Assembly: GCA_050084515.1 (NCBI GenBank)
Contig: CM114271.1
Location: 63,054,001-63,118,000 of the forward strand
Source of the DNA: Blasia pusilla
Lineage: Eukaryota; Marchantiophyta; Marchantiopsida; Blasiales
Length of the DNA stretch: 64,000 bases
Direction of reading: 5' to 3'
The translations under genes were made by a program, and so were the position numbers. Of the stretch, positions 46,421 to 57,270 are shown piece by piece (position 1 is the stretch's first letter; each line of letters begins with the position of its first letter). Under the pieces are notes generated by a model. It was not told the DNA's origin, did no database searches, and was given only the letters and a program-made list of their open reading frames with translations.

Positions 46421-47343
46421 GTGAGCCTATGAGGCAACGACCGCACCTACATATGTTGCCCAAAGAGGACCGATGTGGTCTTGTTGGGCGTGTGGAGGGG
46501 CCCATAGGCACGAGGCGCCCACAAAGCATGGGAGAGGACCACAGCGCCTCGATTGCGCGAGAGCCATAGAGGATGGCCCCACCATAGCAGCACCAGTGTG
46601 ACCATTGCCCACGAGATATGGTCACACTAGGGATAGATGTTTTGACCTTCGCCGAGGGGCACGTCGGAGGTAGGCCGAGGGCCTGAGGGCGGTCGTCCTG
46701 GAGGAGGTCGGGGAGTTCTTCCTGGACGTGATGGTAGAGGACCACCACCAGCCAGAGGAGATGGAGCAAGAGCCGACACTTCTCTCACGCATAGATCAGT
46801 TGGAGCGAGAGGATTGCTGCCATGACGATGATGCGGCTTAGGGAAAACGGAGCTGCGGCGGCTAGTGTGACTCGATCTCTACCTCTTTCCACGACCGGGT
46901 GAGGATCTCTCCAATATGGGATTCATGTGTAGTGTAGCCCAGGTTGAGGGCGGTGCAATGGTGACTCGGGTGCGAGAGGCACCGAGCCATCGAGAGGTGG
47001 AGTTGAGATTGACCCACCAAAGGGGACCGATGGGTTCCACAGTCGTTCACATTGTCGGAGGCACTACACACACCACCGATGGTGCCTCGACGACCAGCGG
47101 TGCCTACAGTTTAGGCACCTACGTCGACGTCACGAGGAGTTGGAGTGACAACTCCTATGCCGGCTCGAGTGGAGTCGATTGTCGACTATAGTGTTGGAGG
47201 TGGCCACTAGAGTGAGTCGACTCCGCTATTTTCCGCCTTAGAGTTGGCGGCGTTGGAAGTTGGACCAGGTGAGGTGTTCGGTTGGCCGCCACGTTGTGTG
47301 AGCGTGGAGAGATGCGCTTCTTGTTCGAGAGGTAGTTGAGGAG

Positions 47344-48916
47344 GTGGTGGACTTGCCCTCAGAGCTGGTGCTTGGGACGTTCCCCACAGAGTCATGGCAT
47401 GCGGCGGCGGCAAAGTTGGTAGATATGCCAGCTCGACCGGCCATAGAGCGAGCAGTGGCGACAGGTGGTCGTGATATCCATGACGACGTGGAGGTTGTGG
47501 ACTTCTTGCGCACTGGCGTCATTGCGAGTACAGTGAGTGCTAGGGAGCGGGATCGGATCCTACAGAGAGCCAAGAGGTTCAGGTGGGAGGGGACTCACAT
47601 TTTGCGGGTATGGGGAGAAGGTAGGATACGAGTGGTACCTCATCCTTCCCAGCGAGCACGTGTAGTGCGACATGCCCATGAGGAGTTGGGACATTTCGGA
47701 GTAAAGCGTACTTACAGCTTACTCCAAGTTCAGTATTGGTGGCGTGGCATGCATACTCGGGTACAGCAGTTTGTGGCCAGATGTATGGTATGTGACAGAG
47801 TGCGAGCATCCTTCAATGCTCCCACTCCATAGTTACATCCTTTGCCGATTATGGGTTTAGGTTATCGGTGGAGTTTAGACTTTGCGGGACCTTTGCCATT
47901 GACAAGGCGTCATCATAGTTACGTGTTGGTCATGGTGGAGCATTTCTCCAAGTGGATAGAGTTGGTGGCACTACCAGACAAGGCAAGCGAGGGAACAGCT
48001 TATGCGTTTTTAGATCGTGTGCTTAGTCACTTTGGTGCACCGGCGGAGGTGTTGACTGACCAGGGTACCAAGTTCAGGAGAGAGTTTCAGGCCTTGTGTG
48101 ATCAGGCGCTGATAGATCATCGCACCACGTCCAGGGATCATCCTAAGGCGGATGGATTGGTGGAGAGAGTGGTATAGACGGTGAAGAGAGGATTGCGCAA
48201 GTATGGCTTGCAGCGGGGACAGTTGAGGGAGTGGGACCTACAGTTGCCATGGTTGGCTATGGGTTATTGCTTTAGTCGGCAAGCATCCTTGGCGTCATTT
48301 TCACCTTACTTTTTGCTCTTTGGGAGAGAGCCAGATTTACTTTCAGCGATTCGGACGTGACATGGTGGAGGTGTTAGATCTTGATGATCCGGATGTGTGG
48401 GTGCAAGCATGTTCTCGAGAGGGCAGAAGTTTTTCGAGAGTTATGCCTATGGCCTTTGAGAACTTAGCTATTGCCCAGCATAGAGATACATTGAGGTACG
48501 CGACCATTCGTGGAGGAGGTTATCGTCCAGGGATTAGGAGGTTTCATCCTGGAGATTACGTGTATTTACAGCAGGCGGCACCCACGACGCTAGATGTCAC
48601 TGCATGGCGCACGATCCCACGTGTGCGCGAGGTATTACCGACCGGAGTCCTCATGTTGGAGGGACGGGATGGTATGGTTTGGAAGGATCATGTGCGCAAT
48701 TCTGCGCCATGTCATCTTCCGAACGTAGATGGGACAATGGATCCGAGCTTGGCAGTGGTACTTGCAGGCTTGAGGTGTATGTTGTGCGGATCTGCGAGGG
48801 GTGCTGCCACCATGTTGGTATGTGATGGTTGTTCTCGAGGGTGGCATATGTCATGTCTGACCCCCCCTCTTGATGTGGTTCCCACGGGACGATGGATGTG
48901 TCCGAGATGTGTATAG
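47344..48916 (+). pseudogene. Element 2 integrase with intact PHD finger
   Basis: The frame begins with the pre-protease linker (KLVDMPARPAIE) and jumps after about 47460 to the pre-integrase segment (RDIHDDVEVVDFLR). This marks an in-frame deletion of protease, methyltransferase, RT and RNase H. Integrase has HAHEELGHFGVKR, CMVCDRV, Asp in WSLDFAGP, Asp in VLTDQGTKF and Glu in ADGLVERV. TAGs at 47830 and 48175 correspond to Gln codons in element 1. A frame change near 48345 leads to the last part. The C-terminal PHD finger has all ligands (CMLC, CDGC, H, C, CPRC) and the conserved Trp before the last pair (GRWMC). Confidence 0.9.
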
Positions 48917-48983
48917 GGTAGTAGGTCATGTCAGAGAGATGTGATATTTTCTATCTGGAGTTGGAGGGATCCAACTGCCAGCT

Positions 48984-48992
48984 AGGGGGGCG
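48984..48992 (+). other. Element 2 polypurine tract
   Basis: AGGGGGGCG directly before B1, the same motif as in elements 1 and 3. Confidence 0.75.
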
Positions 48993-49130
48993 GTTGAGTG
49001 ATCTCCATGTATATGTATGAGTTGATTTTTGTACATGTGTGGATCGACCCGTGTGTGGGGAAGATTGGTGTTGTGTGGTGTACATGTGACCAACGATGTA
49101 TGTTGTGTAGCGATATGTATGCGCACGACA
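48993..49130 (+). repeat. Element 2 terminal repeat B1
   Basis: 138 bp, GTTGAGTGATCTCC to GCGCACGACA. The same length as B2. A GC dinucleotide (49131-49132) separates it from A2. Confidence 0.93.
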
Positions 49131-49132
49131 GC

Positions 49133-49611
49133 TGTCACATCTGAGTAGCTGATAGGCCGAGATCTATCGTGGATAGGGCGTAGGAGCCAGCGGACTATCT
49201 TGAGTGTAACTTTGTCCCACAGTGTCGGATGAGATGGAGGATAGGTCCATTGTGTCAGGAACGTCGTTTCTGACGACTTTCATGTTGAGGTCTTTTACAG
49301 CCGGGTGACTTGTTGACCAGGTCACCTACCCCTGGTAACCTGTGCACACAAGTTACCAAAGGAAGGGCTATTTTTAGGAAAAGAGCCTTTTGGCTCTTCC
49401 CAACCTATATAAGAGAGTAAGATGGCCTTCTTAAGCCATCTTTCTCATGTTGGGCCGTTGGAGCACCTCCCTTGTATGTGTGTGAGCTAGGACTAGGGTG
49501 CTAGCGTCCGAATTCCTTGATAGCACAAGGTGGACGAGGCTCGATATGCCGATGTAGATTGAGGAGTGGAGTTTTAGGCCGGGTGTGCCGTTTTTACTAC
49601 TCTTTATTTTT
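49133..49611 (+). repeat. Element 2 terminal repeat A2
   Basis: 479 bp, a copy of A1 with a small number of substitutions, including TATTTTT for TATTCTT at its last bases. It is joined directly to B2. Confidence 0.93.
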
Positions 49612-49749
49612 GTTTAGTGATCTCCATGTATATGTATGAGTTGATTTTTGTACATGTGTGGATCGACCCGTGTGTGGGGAAGATCGGTGTTGTGTGGTGT
49701 AGATGTGACCAGCGATGTATGTTGTGTAGCGATATGTATGCGCACGACA
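49612..49749 (+). repeat. Element 2 terminal repeat B2
   Basis: 138 bp, GTTTAGTGATCTCC to GCGCACGACA, followed by the AAGT duplication. Confidence 0.93.
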
Positions 49750-49753
49750 AAGT

Positions 49754-50853
49754 TTTTTTCTCCATAGATAGTTGAGCTTGATAAGTGAGAACATGTTTTG
49801 CCACTGGATAACCCTGATAATTGAAGATATCTTGGTTATCTAGGTTTGCATATTTATCTTTCTTACTCATAGTGAGTGTTCCAAGTTTATCATTGGAGCA
49901 TTCAAAAACAATATTTAGTGTATTTACATGAAGTTTACCGATCGATATATTTATTATTGACTTTGTAACATTGTTGCGAATTATCCAAATATTGTTGGGT
50001 GGATGTTAGTGTCTGCTTGTGTTAGTAGTCATGACCTAAGCGAGAGAGCTCCAACAGATAGTGAAGGATCATTGGGAAGAAGTACATAGTGAAGGTGGAA
50101 CATCAAGCAGATGGCAGTGTAAGTATTGTTCATATTCTATGAAAACCTATCATAGCATTCGAATGGTGGAGCATTTTACACGAGAGAGACAAAAGAAAAA
50201 GGATGGGAGTCATGATACCCATCATGCCAAATCACGTGTGAAGGTCCCTCCTAGCCTGCAATGGGATCTCTGAAACATGGTACCCATGGGAAATGGACAA
50301 AGAAGGGAAGTGAGACCCTCGAGTGAAGTTGAGGAGACGACGCCATTATTCATTTCTCATTCATTTCCAAGTCAAAAAAATTTATTTTTCTTAAAGTGAT
50401 TATTATGACTCCTTTGATCTTTGAAAGGGGACCATAAATTTAGACTTCTCTTCTTATAAGGGATCATACATATTAATGATGCATAATCAAAAGTGGATGT
50501 TGAATATCCAACAATCCCTTGGTTTCAAGCATATCTTATATGAAAAAAAAAGACGTAAATGAATAAGGTCATTTTGGGGTGTGGCAATTATTTCTTTAAA
50601 TGAAGAAGGATTATAGGCTTTTGAAGCAAAAGTCCTTTTCTCATTTGAGTTGAAGGTTTTTTTGATACACTCTTCAATGGAGTTTCACCAAGTCCCCAAG
50701 TTTGAAACACAAATGCCAACTCTTAAATTTGATATGGTTATTTTAGATACAATGGTTAAACCTTCAATGCTTAAAAGAACTGACTATTTTTCAAGTGAAA
50801 TTTCTTGCTCCATTGAAGAGACAATTTTATTTCATTTCTTTATACCACATCCC
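49754..50853. other. AT-rich sequence with a possible zinc-finger relic
   Basis: Mostly non-coding. Only the fragment at 50061-50273 resembles protein-coding sequence. Confidence 0.35.
50061..50273 (+). pseudogene. Possible BED-type zinc-finger fragment
   Basis: WQCKYCSYSMKTYHSIRMVEHF has the Trp-x-Cys-x2-Cys and a distal His seen in BED fingers of hAT transposases. No transposase core follows, so at most this is a relic. Confidence 0.3.
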
Positions 50854-51309
50854 CAAGGTTGCACGTAAATTAACAAGTCCAGACATGTCCACGGACATGC
50901 CTGGCCCACACCCAAGCTCGCTTAGAGCCCGCCACGTAGACGCGGGCTGACCAAGCCCCCACCCATTGTGTGGCCCGCCACGGCCTATGGTAGGCGCGCA
51001 AGGCGGGTTTGATCCCCATTGAGCAGGCTGGAAGCCCGCACGGGGCCCACATGGCCCGCAAGATATGGTCTTGTAGGCTTCCAACCCGCCATATTTGCCC
51101 TGTCCGGCCCTTAGCCCACCCAATGGGAGCCAAGTCCGCCTTGCGGGCCTACCACGGGCCACGTAACAGGTACGGGCTCCCTAAGGCTAGGTCTATGCGG
51201 CGGGCTCGGGTGTGGGCCACAAGTACCCAGGCCTGCACGGACATATCCGACCATAGGATGGACATAAGTCTATAAGCATGGACATGAAATTTTTCCATAT
51301 GCAACCTTG
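50854..51309. mobile_element. hAT-like MITE, CAAGGTTGCA family
   Basis: CAAGGTTGCACG and TATGCAACCTTG form the ends. The flanks CACATCCC and CAGATCTC match at 6 of 8 positions. GTCCAGACATGTCC inside the left end and GGACATAAGTCTATAAGC inside the right end match the other copies. The core is GC-rich (GCGGGC, GGCCCGC). Confidence 0.7.
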
Positions 51310-53667
51310 CAGATCTCTAGGTTTTGAAGGAAACTACCATACATGAAATCTCCCAAAAGTAATAGAGTCATTATGGGCACCATAGTATTTCCTTTCATTG
51401 GAAAAAGGAGTTGAACATTTCCCCATGAAAGTTCTTGCTCCATTTAAATTAGTTCAAATTTTGGAGAAGGTTATATTTTATATCCTCACACCACATCCCT
51501 AAGTTTCAAAGATAACTACTATCCATGAAAGTTCCCAATAATGATAAGGTTATTTCAAGCATGACAATGAAAATTTTCCAAAAACTTTTACTCCATTTAA
51601 GTTGAAATCTGGAACATTATCTTATTACATGTACTTACATTATATCCCTATATTGCAAATAAAAATACGATGCATTCCACTTCCCAAAAATCAAGAGGTC
51701 ATTTTTAAGAATGACAATGGACCTTATTTCGGAAAAAAGTGATGACAATTTTCCAAGCGAAACTCTTTATTCACTTTGAGCTAAAAATTTGTAGGATTGC
51801 CTTTTTTTGGAATTCTACCACATCCCTCCATTTCAAATAAAAATATGAGTTATATATGCCATTTCTCAAACATAATAAGGATATTTTGAGGTAGATTCAA
51901 AGAATTTGTTATGTAAAATTTTGGATATTGAAACTCTGATATTTTCGGGAAAAACATGAAATTTATGTCAAAAATAAATAAATTCCAACAGCTATGAGGA
52001 GGGCGTTAGAGGAGGATGATAAGCACCAAAGACCATTGGAGGGGTGCTAAAGACTACGAGATACGTAGGAGGGGTGTTGAATTTGTCGATGCTAGTTGGG
52101 TGTTGACACATTGGTCGTGAAAGGAGCTGGCTGAGCACTGATGGGGCTGGTCACCAACTAGGTACTTGAGGGACCATTCGAGATGGAGGGTCCATGGAAT
52201 ATTGACATGGGCATCGAGGTTGTTGGCACCTATGACAATTTTTGGAAAATTTTCAAAATTTCTTTTGCAAGTTCATACAAAGATTTTCTTAGGTGTTGAA
52301 TCCTATTTGAGCCATCGTGATAAGAGCCTCTAATGAAAAATGAAAGGGTTAAAAATTTTGTAAGGGAAAGCTCTTACTCCATTGGAGTGAAAATTTTGGA
52401 GGATATTCTTTCTTATGTTATTTTGTCATAAACGTGAATTTGAAAGAAAAATACCTATCATGCTAACTTCCAAAAATAATAACTCAACGGTTAGTTCTGG
52501 ACAAACAATCAAAGCTTTTTACGGAAGAAAATATAGAAAATTTTCCAAGTAATAGTTTTGGAATGATATATGGTTTACAAAGAAATTTTCAAAATGAATT
52601 ATTAGTATTATGTATCACAAGTTTATTATTTTAATTGTTAAGTTGGTCATAACTAAATGAAGAAATAAGAGTACACAGAAAAAAAATTCCATCACCAAGG
52701 TTGTATCTGATATTTAGAATCCAAGTGTGAAACTAATGTTTAAAATAAACACATGTCTCCCTTGGAAAGTTATCACTAGTTCCATACATCCATCTATATT
52801 GATGGTTGGGTCCGTTGAATTTAGGTGTAGGTCATACTTTGGCGGCTTAGCAATTCTATGTCATAAAAATTAGCTTATTATTTACTACCAAAAGAAGATT
52901 TCAAACCATCGATTCCAACATCTCTTGGTTGTGATCTAGACACCACTCATGAGAATGTATCTTTTACTTAGCTCCTCCACCATGTTAACACATGGATATG
53001 ATTGTTGAGTCTATGTACATGGTCAAATTGGACTAAGTCTAGTGGAACAATTTCAAAAGCCTAATGGTGTAGGAATATCGGGGGTTGTATGTACCAAGTA
53101 TTTTTATATGCTACACTTTCATGGCAGTTCTTGTTGGTGCTCTTCTTTAGTCTTTCAAATCCAACCCTTCACTATGTCATCATCTTTGTCTCTTTCTAAG
53201 GTGTGGCATAGTTTTTGAGTGAACATCAAGGGGAATCCCCTACATGGGAATGGGAATGCACTCTCCCTTGTCTCGTGTATTTCTTTTTGCCCATCTACTT
53301 CCTCTACATTATCATCCTCTAAATCTAAGTGAATTTTTGAGCTATAGTCAACATTTTTAGCTGATATATTGAAATCAATGCCCTCTTCTATATTCCTTAT
53401 GGAGAGTATAAGAATATGCACATTGATTTTCCTTCTAAAGAATTTTACTGATTGGATGAGGCAAGATTCAACAATCAACTCACTTCTCTCTTGCTTCTTT
53501 CTCTAAGAGCATATCCTTGCAGCGTATCGATTATTATCCTTTTCCACTTGCCTCCTCCAATCCATTCCACTTGGTCTATGGCTAGCCCTACCTCCAATCC
53601 TTCCCTCATATTTAGAACACATCCGGATCCTCTTGATTTGACAAGCATTCCTTTCCCACCAAAAACT
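51310..53667. other. AT-rich non-coding sequence
   Basis: No supported gene; short frames have no recognisable domains. Confidence 0.4.
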
Positions 53668-53728
53668 ACTATTCCCTAACACATAACCATCTGATTTGAA
53701 ACGAGGTGGTTATGTGTTAGGGAATAGT
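53668..53728. repeat. Perfect hairpin, 22-bp arms
   Basis: ACTATTCCCTAACACATAAC at the left is exactly complementary to GTTATGTGTTAGGGAATAGT at the right, around a 17-nt loop. Confidence 0.92.
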
Positions 53729-53775
53729 ACTTTCGCATTGATGGTTTCCATAGTTCTTTTGCATTGATGGTTTCC

Positions 53776-53837
53776 ATATTAGATGGAAGGGATAAGAAAT
53801 ACTTGATCTAGTATTTCTTGTCTCTTCCATCTAATAT
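53776..53837. repeat. Second hairpin, ~28-bp arms
   Basis: ATATTAGATGGAAG and AAGAAATACT at the left pair with AGTATTTCTT and CTTCCATCTAATAT at the right around TGATCT. It lies 47 bp from the previous hairpin, after a duplicated TTGCATTGATGGTTTCCAT. Confidence 0.85.
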
Positions 53838-54478
53838 GATAGTATTGGGTCCTAACATCCTTGAGATTCAGTGTCCCTTCTCCCTTCCACTAGACAATCA
53901 CTTAACCTTACATGACCGGATTTTATACACTCCGGATTTGGTGTCCTTTCTCCCTTCCATCTGAAAGCAAGTTACTCTAGATACCACTAGATCCAATTTC
54001 TCTTATCATTTTCTCCATATAAAAACCTACTTTTAACACTTGCCAGATCTCACATACTTCAAATTTGGTGTCCATTTTCTCATCTACCGGTAAGGCTTTA
54101 TGCTAATTATACTAAATCTCCACTCCATAAACCCCATGTATTTTCTTTTCAAAAGGACTTCCTTAATCTTAGTCTCATGTGATAGTGACTAACCCTTGCT
54201 CTAGCTTGAGCGTGCCTCTCTTTATGATCTAGAATTTACCTTACATTGTGATTCTAAATATTGTGTTTAATCAAAATCCATGTAAGTGAAACCTTTCACC
54301 ACATTTCTCCTTGTAAGGAAGAAGGGCGTAGCCTTACTAGGATTACTCAATGATGTTTGAGTAGGCAATAAAGGGGCAACTCATAAGATAGTTGCAATGC
54401 TATTTCTTCCATGTTAATGGTTGGGAATATCCACATTTGTATGTCATGAGTCTTTTCTATGGCTATCAAGTTCTCGGA
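53838..54478. other. Non-coding flank
   Basis: No gene seen between the hairpins and the solo terminal repeat. Confidence 0.35.
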
Positions 54479-54482
54479 TAAG

Positions 54483-55123
54483 TGTCACGTCCTTTAGGAT
54501 AGATCAGTGAGATCTAGTAGAGTGTCTTCAAGATTAGTGGAGGACAGGCCTAGGAGGTCGAGGATGACCTGTTGAGACCCCGAGAAACCGAGAGAGCAGG
54601 TGTCCCCTTCGTTTTGGCTCATTTGGAGCCATATTGAGGAACTTAATATTTTAGGTAAGTACCATTTTGAGTATATGATCAACTTTCTATTTTTGGTAAG
54701 TGGCCCTTGACCTCCTACATCAGGTCAAGAGCCAAGGAAGTCACTTGGAAGAATAGGCTACCATGGAGAGAGCTTGGGAGAGGGGAGGGGTATATATCCC
54801 AAGGAGAGAGAGCTTGAGAGCTCATTCTCTCTTTGTTGAACCTCTTGGCATGAGTCGCAGAGCTATGGTCCTTTGCCTTGTGAGTGTAACCCAAGCCTCT
54901 CATTAGGAGAGTGGGTTTGGTTTGACATGAGAGAGAGTGCACACTTTTGAGAGCTATGGTGTGAGATTGTGTAGAGAGAGATTGGATCTTACTTTATTGG
55001 AGATATTTTGGTGCTTCTTGTCTCGTTGTTTGGATGCCATGAGTTAGTATGGGATCGTGCGTGTTTGTGTGTGTCTTCGGTGACAGCGATGTATGTTGTG
55101 TAGCGATGTGTATGCGCATGACA
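54483..55123 (+). mobile_element. Solo A-B terminal repeat of the element 3 family, TSD TAAG
   Basis: 641 bp, TGTCACGTCC to GCGCATGACA, flanked by TAAG at 54479-54482 and 55124-55127. It is homologous to A2 plus B2 of element 3. It is what recombination between A1 and A2 of a split-LTR element would leave. TATATATCCC at 54791 lies about 30 bp before CTCATTCTCTCT, the predicted RNA start. Confidence 0.88.
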
Positions 55124-55127
55124 TAAG

Positions 55128-57270
55128 ACTTTAGATTAGAGTGGGTGTTTCCTCTCACAACTTTTCCCTCAATGTTAGTTCTAAATGTGTGATGGCTACT
55201 TGATTCTACTTGAATACTTGTTCGACTTTAATCAATCTCCAACATAGTTGAATGAAGAAAGGAATAAAAAATGAAGTGGAAATATTTTTGGCCACATCAA
55301 TCCTTTCATAGGATCTTTTAGCTCATATTTTTTAAAGGAATGGGATAAGGATGAGCATTTTATAAATCTCCCTTGTTGAATCTACTATTTGTATGTATGA
55401 GCATAATTCGGTTTACTCCAAATGTTTTTTCTGAAGATTTTGTTGGGATGGCCTTGGTTCCAAAAAAACCTTCAACAAGCCAAGGCAATGAGAACTTCCA
55501 TGCAAAGCGTGAACATATGAATTATCTATTATATACATAAGAATAAGATTTAGTCACCCATACAAGAAACCCTCTCCTACATTGCTCTCCTTGCCATGTG
55601 AAAAAAAACTTGCTCACTTTTCAATTCCACTCCTAGCACTCCAATAATAATAAGTGGGCTACAATGTTAAAATGTTATTTTGAGTGACACTTGAATCTAG
55701 CTTCTTAAATGGGGCCATCTTGCTAATATAACTTAGAACTTGTAAATTTGGACAACCATCCATAAGAAATGGCCTTCTTGAAGCATGCTTCAAACTAGGT
55801 TGACTGCCTCTCACATGCACTCATTTATTTACCACTGACACGCCGTTTCATACTTTTTTGCGTGAAAATTAATTACAAACCCTTTCTTGTATTCATTCTC
55901 TCTCCATTCTCAATACTTATCTTTCAATGTCACAACATGCACAATCGGGCCAATAAAGATACTTACATTATAGCTTACCATGAGAGGATAGTTATGATCT
56001 AATGACATCGCATAGACGAAAGTTATCGGTTCATCTGGACCTCGATAATTAAGCTTCGTACACGCATTTGTAAATGTGCACTTTCAAATCTTAACAAGTT
56101 AGCAGTTAAAAATGGCTGAATGGTAGATTTACGGAGTTACTTAGTAGGACAGAACTTTGCAAATCCTTTGCACTACATGCATCTTAAACACCAGTGGCAT
56201 CTGATTCTTAATCTCTCCCGATCTTCAAGCTGTTCTTCGCACATCGCTATCGGTGAGGCGGAAGATTGAACTCTGGTGCGAACCTTTATCCTTACCTTAG
56301 CCCATGAGAGACAAAGGTAAGGATTTAGGAGGTTCATCCATTCCAGTAGATCGAGGGAAGTCTTAAGTTACTCGCTCTTTCAGTCCTCTTTCGTACATGT
56401 TGATGGTTTCCAGTCCTCTATTCGACTTTTGTATTCTTCGGCGACTACAAGTCGCATAGAATTGTGATTGGATGCACTCTAGTGATGGTCCTGCAACATC
56501 GATACCTTGCAACATCCATTCAAATCGACCTCATTCAGATGCATAACAGTCTTGATAGAAATTCAATCTGGATTCGAATGAAATTTAGGTACATTTTGGT
56601 GTGTTTCCGTGCCGCGAGGCGAATTTTGAGTAGACATTGGTCTCACGATGTAGATCTTCGCGCAACTGTGGATCTCTCCTTCACCTGCAGGGTTCCTTCA
56701 TATGAACACCACTCCAGGAAACGAAGGCATAGAACATAAGTTCTCATATTCACGATAGTCTCCGAACGCGTATTGTATCCATGCAGAATAGGGAGCATTC
56801 ATATAATGGATGCACCATATTTTCTACACAATTCCAACCCTCCAACCCTAAGTGGCGCTACAAAACTGAACTCGGTTTGGTAGCGCGACACCTCCTTGAA
56901 TCTAAACATGTAAAAATGGCCTCACTGATCCAAAGCGGTTGCTCGTGATGGATAGATGCATCGATTCTCGTTCTCGTTATTACCGTCGTAACCGCAAGCC
57001 GCCTGACAAAGCTACCGGCATAATAATAGTAGTGACCAACCGTAGACTACCGGTAAAGTGATTCTTCTGACATCGTGCGAATGGGGACCGGAACATGGAA
57101 CTTCTGACAAAGCGAACGAAAGAGAATCGAGTTCCGAGCTTGTCAGCTACTTCAGAAGTTCAGAGCACAATGAAAAGTGTAGAGAAAATAATTTTGACTT
57201 CGCACTCTTAAGAATCGATGGTCCTCGTTTTATCCCTCAGAAATGTAGGAATACAGAGCTATACTTGTAC
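55128..57270. other. Upstream region of the PLAC8 gene
   Basis: No supported gene. An in-frame open stretch extends upstream of 57271 to 57058 without an ATG. Confidence 0.35.

Larger units (their letters stand above)
43709..49749 (+). mobile_element. Element 2: deleted split-LTR Ty3/gypsy PHD element, TSD AAGT
   Basis: 6,041 bp, TGTCACATC to GCGCACGACA, flanked by AAGT at 43705-43708 and 49750-49753. The layout is A1, self-primer site, leader, gag, short linker, integrase, PHD finger, polypurine tract, B1, GC, A2, B2. Protease, methyltransferase, RT and RNase H are deleted. Its terminal sequences differ from those of element 1, yet the architecture is identical. Confidence 0.92.
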
